This document shows, piece by piece, positions 19,616-30,805 of a DNA stretch of 64,000 nt (within the stretch, counting starts at the first letter, position 1; every line of letters begins with the position of its first letter). The notes beneath the pieces are model-generated. The model was not told the DNA's origin. It searched no databases and saw only the letters and a list, made by a program, of their open reading frames with translations. The position numbers and the translations under genes were made by a program. This DNA is from Microdochium bolleyi (taxonomy: Eukaryota > Ascomycota > Sordariomycetes > Xylariales > Microdochiaceae): NCBI GenBank assembly GCA_001566295.1, contig KQ964258.1:434001-498000 (forward strand), given 5' to 3'.

Positions 19616-22147
19616 CTAATCAAGCGCAGCGCCGCGATATGTGCTCATAAGCCGGCGCACCCACTCCCCGCGCTCTGTCCGGTCCGGCACCTGCCCCGTC
19701 TTCTGTAGCATGAGCGCCAGGAGGGCCTCGGTCTGATGCAGGATATCCTTCAGAGGCCTGTTAAGCTCTCGGCGGATGGTCCCGTCAATGTCAGGCAGCC
19801 GTGGCTCGCCGTCTACGGCGACGTAGGCCTCCTGAATCTTGGCTAGGAGAAAGAGCTGCTCCTCCCTATTCCATTTCCGAAACGCATGGTGTTGCAGTGC
19901 TGCTACAGGCTTCGCGGTGGAGCTCTTCTGCCTAGGTCGTGAAGACGGCGGTGGTGTTGACTTCCGGGGCTGCGAGCTGGGAATTACTTGTGGTCTCTGT
20001 GCATCGTATGTGATATGACTCACGACCCGATCCTTGCGTGGTCGTTGTGAGCTCGTCGTCGTTGCCTGTGTCGCTCGGGGCTCGGGCCAGTTGGCCCTTT
20101 CTGCAGCTTGCCGACGAGCCGCCGCCAGTTGCTCTTGTTGCAGCCGCGCAGCCTCTTGATTCCTTTTCATCTGTGCCAGGAGGATCACTTGCTTCTCTTG
20201 CCTCCGCTTCCTCTTCGCACCTTCCTCCTCGAGCATTTCTCGTGTCCGCCGGATCTCATTGAACGCCACCACGAGCTTGAACGCCAAGGTCTTGGCCTGC
20301 TCCGTCCGCAGTCCATCGCCATCTCCTCCACTGGCGGGCAATTTAATGAGGACCCTAACGACTGCCTCGCACAGCTGCTTCGCGAAGACGAGCAGGTGCT
20401 CAAAGAGCTCGACAGTGGCGGTGGTGAAGGCGTTCTTGTCTTCCCTGCCAGCCAGCGGCCAGACCGCATGCGCGCAGTGGAGCAGCATAGGGATTATCCG
20501 CGTCATTGTGTCCTTTAGCATCTCCTGCCTCTTGCGGGAAACGGCAGTCTCGTCTTCGTCGCCGTGCGCACTGCCGGCTGGTGGCTTGCGCAGTCGGACA
20601 TGCGCGATGTGCTGGCACACTACTTGCATTTGTGACAGCCAGTGGCTGATCATGTTCTGATGCTCGTGCAGGAACTTTGCCTGGCTTGTCAGCTTTGGCG
20701 CTTGCGGCGTCATATCGCACAGCCTCTCCATCTTGATGACGAGCGAGAAAAGAGCGCGTCCCGGTGTCGTCTTGGGCTGGAGATGGGACAGCGAACGACG
20801 CACCCAGTGCCACTGGCCCTGCCCGGTCCAGACGTCACCTTTCAAGAGAGAGATGCACAGACGGAAGTCCTCGTATCGCATATAAGCGGAGTCGAAGCAA
20901 TCGTCAGGTTCAGCCTTGAACGTGATGCTGAAGCTCTCGTCAGCTTCGTGACGACCGATAAAGCTAGCCACATCTTGTTCAAAGACCTGGCTCGTGTCAT
21001 GCTGGTCTGTGGTGATGATGTCGTCTAAGTCGTCGTACTCGATGCCGTCTATAGTTACTGAAGCTGTGTCATCGTGAGAATAGTCCAGGGACTGGCCATT
21101 GCCTTTGCTCTCGGTAGGCGCCTTCTCGATCGTGTCTCCACCTTGCGATTCATCGTCCTCACCGTCGCGTTCCGAGTCCTCGTCGGGCTGATAAGTACGA
21201 TCTCCATGGCCGATTCTATCGTCATCTTCGCTGGCCTCGTCCTTAACGATATCGTCCCCTTGCATGGCTTCCTCTCCGATGTGGCTTGTATTTATCTGCT
21301 CCTGCTGAACAAAGAGCCCTGACTCGGAGCGTCGACTGCGATCGTCACCTCCTTCTTCGTCGGTATCTTCAGCCTTAACTTCGATTTCATCGTGTTGGTT
21401 GGCATCCTCAACATGCGCCTCCGATGTGCGTTCATTGGCCGGACGCTCTGGTATGCTATCTCCTCCAACATAGTCAGGCTCAGCGGACGCGTGCGCCACT
21501 GAAGCATGAGGTGGATTCTTTGGCGCAAGCGCAGTCGGCGGCAACTGAGTTGGCCCGGACCCTTTCGGTGTGAATACTACTGCCAGCTTGTCCAACATGG
21601 CGCCTACACTATCGTCGTCATCGTGACTGCTATCCGCCCGCGGTTGCGCAACAGGAGCATGAGTCTGCGCCTTCGCGGCGGCCGCACGGGTAGACCGATG
21701 CGCATGGGGCGTTATCTGTTGCCCCTCTTGTTGCTTTGCAGGCGAGCTCGGGATGTCGTACACGTCGAGAGTACCGTGCACAGTCTTGCGCCGCTTGCTG
21801 GTCTGCTCGACGTCGAGCTCTCCACGGTATGGTAGGCTCTGCCGCGAGGCTCGGCTGGCAGGACGCGAGAGCTGTATGCCGGCAGACTCGAGACGCCTGG
21901 ACGGGGGACGTCCGAGGCTTACATTTGGTGGATCAGAGTCGCTGCCTCTTCCTGATCGCAACCTAGAGGTAGTATTCGGAATACCTTCGTCGTCATCATC
22001 GTCATCATCATCGTCGTCATCGTCGTCGTCGTCATTGTCGTGGTCGCTGGCTATAGCAGACCCAGGTGGTACGGAACGCGGCGCGTTCGCGGATACGTGT
22101 CGCTGGGTATCGCCCGACGATCTCAGCCCACTACGTAGGTCCACCAT
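19616..22147 (-). CDS. Acidic nuclear protein with C-terminal Myb/SANT-like region
   Basis: Single open frame of 843 residues starting MVDLRSGLRSS. The first ~370 residues are disordered: a run of 16 Asp (residues 39-54), repeated RLRSGR/RSTRAAA basic patches, a KRRKTVHG stretch like a nuclear localisation signal, and many Asp/Glu-Ser blocks. From about residue 390 a more ordered part begins (FIGRHEADESFSITFKAEPD; LCISLLKGDVWTGQGQWHWV) and continues into long helices with a charged coiled-coil (RRTREMLEEEGAKRKRRQEK). The last ~90 residues contain WNREEQLFLLAKIQEAYVAV and ELNRPLKDILHQTEALLALM, with the spacing of a Myb/SANT helix set. I do not recognise an orthologue. A chromatin or DNA-repair scaffold role is possible but is inference. 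It is divergent from the PP2A-activator gene, 441 bp apart. Confidence 0.75.
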   Translation of the reverse strand: MVDLRSGLRSSGDTQRHVSANAPRSVPPGSAIASDHDNDDDDDDDDDDDDDDDEGIPNTTSRLRSGRGSDSDPPNVSLGRPPSRRLESAGIQLSRPASRASRQSLPYRGELDVEQTSKRRKTVHGTLDVYDIPSSPAKQQEGQQITPHAHRSTRAAAAKAQTHAPVAQPRADSSHDDDDSVGAMLDKLAVVFTPKGSGPTQLPPTALAPKNPPHASVAHASAEPDYVGGDSIPERPANERTSEAHVEDANQHDEIEVKAEDTDEEGGDDRSRRSESGLFVQQEQINTSHIGEEAMQGDDIVKDEASEDDDRIGHGDRTYQPDEDSERDGEDDESQGGDTIEKAPTESKGNGQSLDYSHDDTASVTIDGIEYDDLDDIITTDQHDTSQVFEQDVASFIGRHEADESFSITFKAEPDDCFDSAYMRYEDFRLCISLLKGDVWTGQGQWHWVRRSLSHLQPKTTPGRALFSLVIKMERLCDMTPQAPKLTSQAKFLHEHQNMISHWLSQMQVVCQHIAHVRLRKPPAGSAHGDEDETAVSRKRQEMLKDTMTRIIPMLLHCAHAVWPLAGREDKNAFTTATVELFEHLLVFAKQLCEAVVRVLIKLPASGGDGDGLRTEQAKTLAFKLVVAFNEIRRTREMLEEEGAKRKRRQEKQVILLAQMKRNQEAARLQQEQLAAARRQAAERANWPEPRATQATTTSSQRPRKDRVVSHITYDAQRPQVIPSSQPRKSTPPPSSRPRQKSSTAKPVAALQHHAFRKWNREEQLFLLAKIQEAYVAVDGEPRLPDIDGTIRRELNRPLKDILHQTEALLALMLQKTGQVPDRTERGEWVRRLMSTYRGAALD
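21986..22033 (-). repeat. GAY codon tract encoding 16 aspartates
   Basis: A run of 16 GAC/GAT codons read on the minus strand (seen on plus as a GTC/ATC tract) inside the 843-residue protein. The mixture of both Asp codons suggests the tract is not a recent pure microsatellite expansion. Confidence 0.9.
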
Positions 22148-22588
22148 TGCCAGGAGATGAGTTTGTACTTGCAGTTGAAGCTCAGCTGGGCTGCCGCCGC
22201 GAAGATTTTGTCTGATGTGGGTTCGTCCGAATCAGACAAGACAGCAGCGGTCGCATACGATCTGGGTCTGGTCGGTCGTGGAGCGCCATCCGTGTTGTCT
22301 GGAGGATGCGCGGGGAGCAAACAGGGTATCAGCCGCCAAGAATGTTTGGCTGCAAGTAAACAGAGCGCGACGTCGGAGGGGTGATGCAGCGCAGGCACTC
22401 CTGCCCGTGCTGACTAAGGGAGATGGTGGCCTTGTGGAGCATCCGAGCCGCGACGCTTGAGCTTGTGATTCTGGTGGGATGGACCCCTGTGACGTACTGC
22501 CTGCCTCCCCACGTGCTGTTTCGTGCTTCACACTTGCGACCGTCATTCTTCTCAGAATACAACTACGAAGCTGCACGCCCTCCTCAAT
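22148..22588. other. Divergent promoter region
   Basis: 441 bp between the start codons of the acidic Myb/SANT-like gene (minus) and the PP2A activator (plus). No additional gene is supported. I could not pick out a TATA box for either gene. Confidence 0.5.
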
Positions 22589-24054
22589 ATGACGGCAAGA
22601 CCAGATCCTGCCCTCGCAGGGCCGAGCCCCAGGCTCGAAGTCCTGGATCCATCAGCACCGCACGCGTTTGTCACACCCACCAAATGCATCAACGATGGAC
22701 CAGACGTCGCCCGCTTCCTCGTCTCAAAGGCATACCGAGACATAGGACTGTTCCTGATGCAGCTCAACCGCGCAATGTGCCCCCGGAAATCAACAGGCCC
22801 TGACGGCAAGGACAAGTTCACAACGTACCAGATCGGCTCCGACTTGGAGACCAAGCCCGCAGCCTCTGTGCGCCGGCTCCAGGACATGCTCGCAAAGATC
22901 AACTCCTTCATAGACCAGGCACCTCCAGATCAAGGCCCTCGCCGTTTCGGCAACGTGAGCTATCGCAAGTGGTTCGCTCTCCTCGAGGAGCACCTGCCTG
23001 CAATTCTTCGGGAAGTCCTACCAGAACCGCTGCATCATCGTGGAACTTCAGACACTAGTGGTCAGACTCCTGCCACCACTGAGCTATCTGCATACCTCCT
23101 CGGTGGTTTTGGCAGTGCTCAGAGACTCGACTACGGCACGGGCCATGAGCTCAGCTTCTTTGCGTTCCTGGGCGGCCTATGGAAGCTTGGATACTTCCAG
23201 GACGGCGAACAGAACGGGACCATTGAACGCAATATCGTCCTCGGCGTGGTTGAGCCGTATCTTCGAGTAGTGCGACGGCTGATTCTGACCTACACGCTCG
23301 AGCCGGCTGGGTCTCACGGAGTCTGGGGTCTTGATGATCACTCGTTCTTGCCGTATATCTTTGGGTCTGCGCAGCTCACCCGCGCCATTACGGAGGACGA
23401 GCCCATGCCATTAGAGGGATCTCTTTTGCGCGCGACGAAACCCAGCTTCATCGTCAAGCCAGAATACGTGGAAGAAGAGAGGAAACGAAATATGTACTTC
23501 TCGGCTGTCGGCTTCATCAACGACGTCAAAAAGGGACCGTTCTGGGAGCATAGCCCTATCCTCTTTGATGTCTCCGGAATCAAGGATGGCTGGGGCAAGA
23601 TCAACAAAGTACGTTGTCCTTGATTACAGCTCTTGCCCGAGCGCCTTGTTAACATGCATAATCCTAGGGAATGGTGAAAATGTACAACGCCGAAGTTCTG
23701 TCCAAATTTCCTGTTGTCCAGCATTTCCCCTTCGGCTCTCTGTTCTCCTGGGAAGCCGATCCCGATGCGCCTCCACCCCAGCAGTCTATCCACATGGTAA
23801 ATCAACCTCCCACACAAGGTTCGATGATGCCGCCTCCACCGGTCATGGGCGGCGCAGGCATGGCAGCGCCGTGGGCACAAGGCGGCGGCACGAGCATGCC
23901 TCCTCCACCACCCGGCGGAAGGGCTGCGTGGGGCCCAGCTCACCCAGTATCCCGACCCCAAGCGCCTTCGGCCAGTGGAAGGACAGACCAGCGCGGCGTG
24001 CCATCTTCAAATAATGCACCGTGGATGCGTTCTAGTGACCGGCCCAGTGGCTGA
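22589..24054 (+). CDS. RRD1: PP2A phosphatase activator (PTPA), peptidyl-prolyl isomerase
   Basis: Two exons, 22589-23608 and 23668-24054 (59-nt intron, GTACGT...CCTAG), 468 residues. The PTPA domain (PF03095) fills most of it: FVTPTKCINDGPDVARFLVS near the start, FGNVSYRKWFALLEEHLP, the active-site-region strand YGTGHELSFFAFLGGLWKLG, GVWGLDDHSFLPYIFGSAQL, and across the intron SGIKDGWGKINKGMVKMYNA, then FPVVQHFPFGSLF. These proteins activate protein phosphatase 2A by acting on its catalytic subunit with ATP and Mg, and have proline cis-trans isomerase activity; they act in cytosol and nucleus. The ~90-residue Pro/Gly/Met-rich tail (PPPPVMGG, MPPPPPGGRAAWG) is typical of the Rrd1-type paralogue of filamentous fungi rather than Rrd2, hence the symbol. 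The ATG at 22589 gives the usual N-terminus. Confidence 0.92.
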
Positions 24055-24573
24055 GAGTGTGGCTGCAGGGGTTCCAAGGAAGGAATCGAGCGTTGACTTA
24101 TGGCTACAGCTATGAAGAGACGGGAGCCGATCAGATACTCGGTTCCGATGACGGCTCAGGGCCACTGCATTGCAAAGCGTGGCGTTTGCCCGGCGCGATC
24201 GACCAGGCTAGGGGCTCGGGGTCTGGCCAAAGGGGTTCTCACCACCACAACCTTGCGACACAAGTGCAGTGTATTAGAAACAGGATGCATCATCGCGGCC
24301 CTCAAGGTGTTTCTGCACATCACCATGCACCCATTAAGTTTCTAATTGTGCAATTCTGATTCGCTGAAGCGCTGATTGTGCGTGCAGTTGTGGTTATTGA
24401 AGCTGTGTGGTATCGCTTGTGTGACTCGATACGGCCCAGACGAAGGTATATAAGTGAAGTATGGTTTGATTTGTGTGATTTGGCATTATTTGGACTTGTC
24501 TTCCTAGTATTTTGACCAGGAATAACAAACCTTGAAGTTGTATTGTGTGGAAGAAGAGCCCGAAGTCTTCAAG
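24055..24573. other. Intergenic region
   Basis: 519 bp between two plus-strand genes. It should hold the 3' UTR of the PP2A activator and the promoter of the COG0523 GTPase. No further feature is supported. Confidence 0.5.
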
Positions 24574-26694
24574 ATGGCGCCAGGACTTATCAGCAGTTCC
24601 CCTACATCTTCCTTCTCGGAGCCTTCCTCGACAGCAGCAGGGTCTTCCGCAGCTACAAGCCAGGACAATGACTCTGCCGGGAACGGCGGCAGCACCGCCA
24701 GCAGCAGCGGCGATGCAACAGACGACAAGCGCCTCCCCGTGACCCTGCTCTCGGGCTTCCTCGGCGCCGGCAAGACGACGCTCCTGGAGCACATCCTGAC
24801 CTCGACGGCCCACGGCCTGCGCGTGGGCGTCATCGTCAACGACGTCGGCGCGCTCAACATCGACGCCGCGCTGCTGCGCAACCACGACGTCACGCGCAAG
24901 CAGGAGGAGGTGGTCGCCATGCAGAACGGCTGCATCTGCTGCACGCTGCGCGGTGACCTGCTCGAGGAGGTCGCGCGGCTGGCGGAGCAAGGGGCCGTGG
25001 ATTATCTGTTAATTGAGAGCTCGGGCGTCAGTGAGCCGCAGCAGGTTGCTGAGACTTTCTCGGAGGAGTAAGTTGTGATGCTGTCTCATTCTGCCTTGCT
25101 GTTTGTGCAGTTGTGTCGTGATGTCAAGATTTCAGATGGAGTCACCGTTACACCTGATCTTGATGGCGCTACGCTGGACGCAACATCACCTCCCAGTCAC
25201 GATTGTCAGACTACTAACCTTCTTTTCTCTCCACTCACAGGTTTGCAGAGATGCATATTGCCGCGGGCCACGATCTCGAGGCCGAGGCCAAGCAGAACGA
25301 CGGCGCCGTTGGTTCGTCATCAAACCAGCGCCTCGCTGAGATTCTCAAGTCTGGCGGCCTCTCCCGCATCGCCCGGCTCGACACATGCGTCACGGTCATC
25401 GACGCCGTCAACTGCATGACGGACTTCAACACGGCCGACTTCCTGGCAGACCGGCACAAGGCAGCGAACGCTGCGGCCAGTACCGCCACCCCAGCAGACG
25501 GCGTCATGTCAGACAAGACGGAAGACGGGACACCTGCTGCCACTAACCCAGCGGCGGGCGAGGTGCCCGAGGAGGACGACCGCAACATCAGCGAGCTGCA
25601 GGCCGACCAGATCGAGTTCGCCGACGTCATCATCATCAACAAGTGCGACCTCGTGTCGGCCCGCGAGGTCGACAGCGTGCGGGGCCTGGTGAGGCGGCTC
25701 AACCCGACGGCCAAGATCCTGACCACGGTCAAGTCGCGGCTCGACCCGAAACAGATCCTCGACACGCGGCTCTTCTCGTACGAGAAGGCCGTGCTGAGCG
25801 CGGGCTGGCTCAAGAGTCTCACCGAGGGCGAGGACCTCGTCCCCGAGACGGAGGAGTACGGGATCGGCACCTTTGTGTACCGTGCGAGGAGGCCGTTCCA
25901 CCCGGAGAGGCTGTGGGAGACGATCAAGAACGTGTTTGTGATCATCCAGGAAGAGTACCAGCCCGACGAGATGGAAGAGGACGGGGATGATGATGATGAC
26001 GATGATGGCGAGGCCAAAGACAAAGAGGACGACGAGTGGGAGGATGACGAGGATGAGATGGACGTCGACGACGAGGAGCAGCCACAGCTCGATCCGCGGA
26101 AACGCCTTGCCGCCAAGATGCAAGATCCTACTTTTGGCCCGCTCTTGAGGTCCAAGGGGTTCTTGTGGCTGGCTACCAGGCCAAAGATGGTGAGCTTATT
26201 TCCCTCCCTTACCCTTCAATTGCCCCTTTCCCAAGGGAAACCCCAGTCAATCAATGTCGTGAGTGCTGACAATCACCTCTCCTCAGTTCGGCGAGTGGTC
26301 CCAGGCCGGCGTCATGCTGACCATCAGCGGCGGCGACGTCTGGCGGTGCGAGCTGCCCGAGTCGGAGCTGCCCACGCACCCGGCCACGCGGGCCGCCATC
26401 CTCAAGGACTTTGAGGCGCCCTGGGGAGACCGGCGGCAGGAGCTCGTCTTCATCGGGCAGCAGATGCGCGAGGGCGGGGAGCAGCGGATCCGCAAGGCGC
26501 TGGACGCGTGCCTCCTGCGCGACGGTGAGTTCCGGAAGTGGGAGAAGGCCATGCGCATCAGGAACGAGGAGAAGCGCGACGAGAAGCTTGTCGAGCTGTT
26601 CGAGGACGGGTTCGAGGACTGGATCGCGGTCGGCGACCAGCAACAACACGGGCACGAGGGGCACGATCACGGGCCTGGTGGCCATAAGCACTGA
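24574..26694 (+). CDS. COG0523 (CobW/YjiA-type) G3E GTPase, putative metallochaperone
   Basis: Three exons, 24574-25067, 25241-26189 and 26287-26694 (introns 173 and 97 nt), 616 residues. The GTPase core has a Walker A GFLGAGKTTLLEHIL, the metal-binding GCICCTLRGDL that defines COG0523, ESSGVSEPQQV, and NKCDL in exon 2. The C-terminal CobW domain starts near TFVYRARRPFHPERL and is interrupted by a long Asp/Glu tract (DDDDDDDGEAKDKEDDEWED), resuming at SKGFLWLATRPKM across intron 2 into FGEWSQAGVMLTISGG. The tail is His-rich (HGHEGHDHGPGGHKH), suggesting Zn or Ni binding. Members use GTP hydrolysis to deliver metal, usually zinc, to client enzymes. The CPELVPI-like motif by which ZNG1 recognises methionine aminopeptidase is absent from the N-terminus, so I do not call it ZNG1. 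About 100 extra residues separate the GTPase core strands around VTVIDAVNC. Confidence 0.9.
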
Positions 26695-28152
26695 TGGCTG
26701 CGGCCGTGGGTAAAAGAAAACTACCTAGTTTGTGGTAATAGATATGCACGCATGATCGCAAAAGAGCGAGAAAGAAAAGAGTTCAGCCTCTCTGCGCATG
26801 ATACACCAGCCACAGTACCGAGTGCATCTCGCGTGGCCCAGGGGCAACGTCGGGAGAGCCCGCCCGTTCCAGAAGGGCAAGCCGGAAGCGGGAAGACGTA
26901 CTGTGGCGGCCTGCGACCCGTACCCAAACGTGCTCTTGAGGACAATGTGCCAGGCGTGGCGACCGAAGGGAACCTTGGCCGTGGTGGAGAAGCGTCCTCG
27001 ACAGCCACCAAGGTCAGGGTTGTACGTGCAGTCTGAAAGATGATTGTTATTGCACGACGATCCTGGCTGTCGAGTTACAGCTACATCCGAAAAGTCCGAC
27101 GTCTAACTGTACTCTATGGGACGGGGCACGGCCTCCGTAACCCTTTCCTCAACGGCCCTGTCAATCAAGGCTGCCCTGCGACGACGACTTGTATGCACCG
27201 TCATCCGCCCAACACGGTTGTGTCGGTCCAGTCGTGTGGCTCAGGCACACACTTCCAGCGGAGCGCGGGTTGCCAGAACAAGATGTCTTACATGCAGCCG
27301 TGCCCACACGCCAGCATGCCTAAGGCAACCCTCGGCCAAGACCCGCTCGCAGAGAACAGGCTGAGCTGAGCTCGAGCTAGAGAGATGCTCTTGGCCTCTC
27401 CCCAATGTCTCAGACGTGTGTGAGCCCACTTAAATCATGTGCTGCACAGGCGGACGACGACGTCCAGCACATCAGGTCCCCCTCCAGTCCCTCCCCCACA
27501 GCCTGTCTATGCCCGATCCGGTGGTTCTGTCGGGATGTTCTGGCCCGTGATTCGCTAGTTTGTTTTCCCCGTAGCGTTCATGCCATGGAGGAGGCCAGAG
27601 CCACCACGATGAAGTGGGGGGAGAGTCGCAAATGGAGGCTTTCTGAAAGCGGCAGCGCGCTGAGGGAATGTGCGTGGTGCCGTGCTCGGCTCTTGTGCTT
27701 CAACAAATCTGGCCATGCTGTGCTTGTGGCGTGGGCTACGGGACTTTGAAGAAGGAGGAAGCGAGGATGCCGCTCTCCAAAGTCCGGAACGAGTGGGCGG
27801 GCTGGAGTCCAGTCCTTTGTTTGCAGAACAGTCGTGTCAAGACCATCAACCTCCCAGCGTACCTTTCCCCCCGTGTGCTCGTCTTAAACTTTGATCATAT
27901 TCAGGTCTCGCCACCCAACTCTCCTTCCTGACCTTCGCGTGCGCGTGTATGTTTGTTGTCCTTCTTCTCTCACCCTGGTCATCAGTCTAAAGGGTCTTTG
28001 CTTCGGAGCAACTTTCCTCTTCAAACCATCGTTATTCGACCAGCGATCAGTCTCAGCACGTTACCCGCGCTGCTCTCCTGATCCTCACCAAGGGCCAGCC
28101 GGTCCACTCAAAACCGATACACAGGAACCTTTGACGGCAAAAGGCAGCCACC
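26695..28152. other. Intergenic region
   Basis: About 1.46 kb between two plus-strand genes. Short frames only (at most about 115 codons), with no domain. The last ~250 nt are pyrimidine-rich and probably form the promoter and leader of the methyltransferase gene. Confidence 0.5.
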
Positions 28153-29551
28153 ATGGTGTCCACCACGAGGACGCTGCAGCTCCTCTTCGCGGGCGCCGTG
28201 ACGATCCTGTTGCTCTCGAGCATCACGTCCGGCGGCTCCGGCGACCACAAGTCCGCCGTGCACAAGGTCTTCAACGGGCAGATCCACATCAGCAAGCTGT
28301 GGCCGTGGGCGAGCAAGAACGGCAAGAGCCATGGCGGCGGGCGTACCTGGGTCCGCGAGCACGTCGAGCGCAGCGAGCGCATCTACCAGACCATGGTAGC
28401 CCAGCGGGAGCAGCTCGACAAGGATTACAAGAAGGCTCGGGTGAGGAAGGACCTGTGAGTGCTGTTTTCGTTGTTGTCGGTACTGTTTCGTTCTCTTCGG
28501 AAGAAAACCGTCGCACCCGGGAACGACGACGGAGTGCGTAAACAAAAGAGATCATCTTGTGCTGACACCATTCGTGTCCTTTCTCATCCTCAGCTTCCCC
28601 TGCACATCGCACCAGGCCTACCAAGTCACCCCCTTCACGATCTGGGACTACACCACCGCGGCTTTCAACTGCCCGCACTCGGTCCAGCGCATCGGCCGCC
28701 TCGGCGACGGCGGCAAGTGGATCTGCGGCCTCGAGCTGCTCGAGGAGCTGCCTGCGCCCAAGACCCCAGAGTCCCCTTCCCCCTGCGTCGTCTACTCTTT
28801 CGGCATCAACACCGAGTCGTCGTTCGAGGACGCCCTCCTGTCCCGCACCAAGGGCTGCGAGATCTGGGGCTACGACTTCAGCGTCAACGACTTTGGCCCC
28901 CAGCTGAACCGGTCCGCCGACTACGTGAGCCGCGCCCACTTCAACAAGGCCGGCATCGCGGGCGTGACCGACACCAAGAAGAAGCCGCCATTCTACTCGA
29001 TCCAGGACCTGCTCAAGAAGAACGGCCACGACCACATCGACGTGCTCAAGATGGACATTGAGGGGTTCGAATTCGACACGATGCGCAGCATCATCGACGC
29101 GTTCCGCATGCCTGGCAAGGGCAAGCCCAAGCCCGCTAAGAATGGCGCGAAGGGGGCGCGGGACGGCGGAGCAGCGGAGGAGTCCGAGGCAGCGGAGCCC
29201 GGCATCCTCGACGCCCTCGAGGACGACGGCCTCGGCGAGGTGCCCATTGCGCAGCTCATGATCGAGATCCATCTTGACCCCGGCCGCATCAAGGACACGC
29301 CCGAGTTCATGAGCTGGTGGCAGACGCTCGAGGACGCTGGCTTCCGAGCAACGTGGACCGAGCCCAACTTACTCGTCTCGACCCTGCCGCTGTATGACGG
29401 CTACCCGCGATATGCAGAGGTTAGTTCCCATCTCCTAAAGCTAACAGACTGCACCCACGCTGTGCCCCAGATGTGAAATCGGGCTAACAAGTGGTAAACA
29501 CAGTATACCTTCATCAACGTCAAGGATAGTAAGAGCTTGATTTTGAAGTAG
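28153..29551 (+). CDS. Membrane-anchored methyltransferase-domain protein (Methyltransf_22 type)
   Basis: Three exons, 28153-28454, 28594-29419 and 29504-29551 (introns 139 and 84 nt), 391 residues. The ATG lies in GCCACCATGG. Residues about 7-25 (LQLLFAGAVTILLLSSI) form a single hydrophobic segment after a short basic end, indicating a type II membrane protein with its catalytic part in the secretory lumen. The domain matches Methyltransf_22 (PF13383, METTL24-like): RIGRLGDGGKWICGLELL, VVYSFGINTESSFEDALL, GCEIWGYDFSVNDFGPQL, HIDVLKMDIEGFEFDTMR and IAQLMIEIHLDP. A 40-residue Lys/Ala/Glu-rich insert interrupts it after IIDAFRMPGK. The last exon adds only YTFINVKDSKSLILK. The substrate is unknown; in this family it is thought to be a sugar or protein in the secretory pathway, but that is not settled. 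Confidence 0.85.
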
Positions 29552-29991
29552 AGGGAGCAGTAGGAAGATCTGAAGTTTGGGATTGGACGGTAATCTGCAA
29601 AGGCGCATTATCACGGGCGATTTCGCTTTCAATCACTGTTTCGCGCACGCGAGTGTAGCAAGACATGAAATGCATTCCGTTAATTGATTGGTGAATGAGT
29701 GTATTGGGTCAATTGCATGTATGAAGAGTGTTCCAGATTGCACGCATTGGCGGTGACGGAGCCGGGGATTCGATACATATAACTTCGTGCTGTTCCGAAG
29801 TTCCGCGGCTCGGGCGTCCTATCTCAGGAACGGCACCGACAGCAACGTGCAGGTGTACAGGTTTGACAACCAAAGTTGCAACCCTCCAGCTGGTGCACAG
29901 CACACGAAGGGAAGGGAATACAGCGCAGCGAATCTGCCCCACGACAAGTCAATGACTCAGGGCAGACGCCAAGTTGACTCGAGCAGCTTTT
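29552..29991. other. Convergent intergenic region
   Basis: 440 bp between the 3' ends of the methyltransferase (plus) and RIB3 (minus). No gene seen. Confidence 0.6.
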
Positions 29992-30805
29992 CTACGAGCT
30001 GCCATTTGGCTGGTACGGGCCCTCGGTCTTCTCAATGTGCTTGACGAGGTCCTCGATCGTGCAGACCTTCAGACCCCAGCGGCGCGCGAAAGCAATGCAC
30101 GAGGGAGCGCGCATCATGCCTGGCTCCCGGCGGAGGGCCTGGCCGGCAACCTCCTCGCCATCCTCGACAAGCTCGGAGATAGCTGCGGCCTCTGCTTTGC
30201 CCGCCAGCCGGCAGAAGTCGATTGCGGCCTCGGTATGGCCCCTGCGGACCCGTACACCACCGGGCTTGGCGCGCAGGGGGAAGACGTGGCCGGGGCGGAG
30301 GAAAGAGTCGACAGTCGTCTTCGGGTCGGCGAGGAGGCGGACAGTCAGGGCGCGGTCGTGCGCGCTGATGCCGGTGGTCACGCTCGGATCGGCGGCGTCA
30401 ATGGAGATGGTGTACGCGGTGGTGCGCGAGTCCATGTTCTTGTGGACCATCTGCGGGAGCGCGAGGTCCTCGGTGAGCTTTGGCGTGATGGGCGCGCAGA
30501 TCAGACCCGACGAGTGGCGGATCATAAAGGCCATCTGCTCAGTCGTGACAGACTCGGCGGCGATGATCAGATCGCCCTCATTCTCCCGGTCCGTGTCGTC
30601 GAGGACGACGATGAACTCGCCATTTTCTGTGCGGCGATGCTAGGTTAGCTCCCTTCTATTACGGGTCAGGATTTTGGGTGCCGTGTAGCCTGGGGTGGGT
30701 TGAGCCGAGGCTGGCGCAACCGCAGCGACAGAGGTACGTACTGAAAGCGGCGACGGTGTCCGGGATGGTGTCGAACTGGTTGTGGTCAATGGTAGACGAA
30801 GGCAT
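29992..30805 (-). CDS. RIB3: 3,4-dihydroxy-2-butanone 4-phosphate synthase
   Basis: Two exons, 30805-30742 and 30626-29992, joined over a 115-nt intron (GTACGT...CACAG), 232 residues. The enzyme converts ribulose 5-phosphate to 3,4-dihydroxy-2-butanone 4-phosphate plus formate, the four-carbon precursor of riboflavin. The start MPSSTIDHNQFDTIPDTVAAF runs over the splice into KNGEFIVVLDDTDRENEGDL, which holds the acidic Mg- and substrate-binding loop. RHSSGLICAPIT, the AYTISIDA..PSVTTGISAHD region and FLRPGHVFPLRAKPGGVRVR with RRGHTEAAIDFCRLAG follow, all family hallmarks. The length matches stand-alone fungal RIB3 proteins. The first exon is short (64 nt). The gene is divergent from COQ3. Confidence 0.96.

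Noticed and set aside
24574..26694. Calling the COG0523 gene ZNG1
   Set aside because: The N-terminal client-binding motif of ZNG1 is not visible, so orthology is not supported.
28289..29272. 327-codon minus-strand frame over the methyltransferase gene
   Set aside because: Antisense shadow; the plus strand has a complete spliced family member with conserved motifs.
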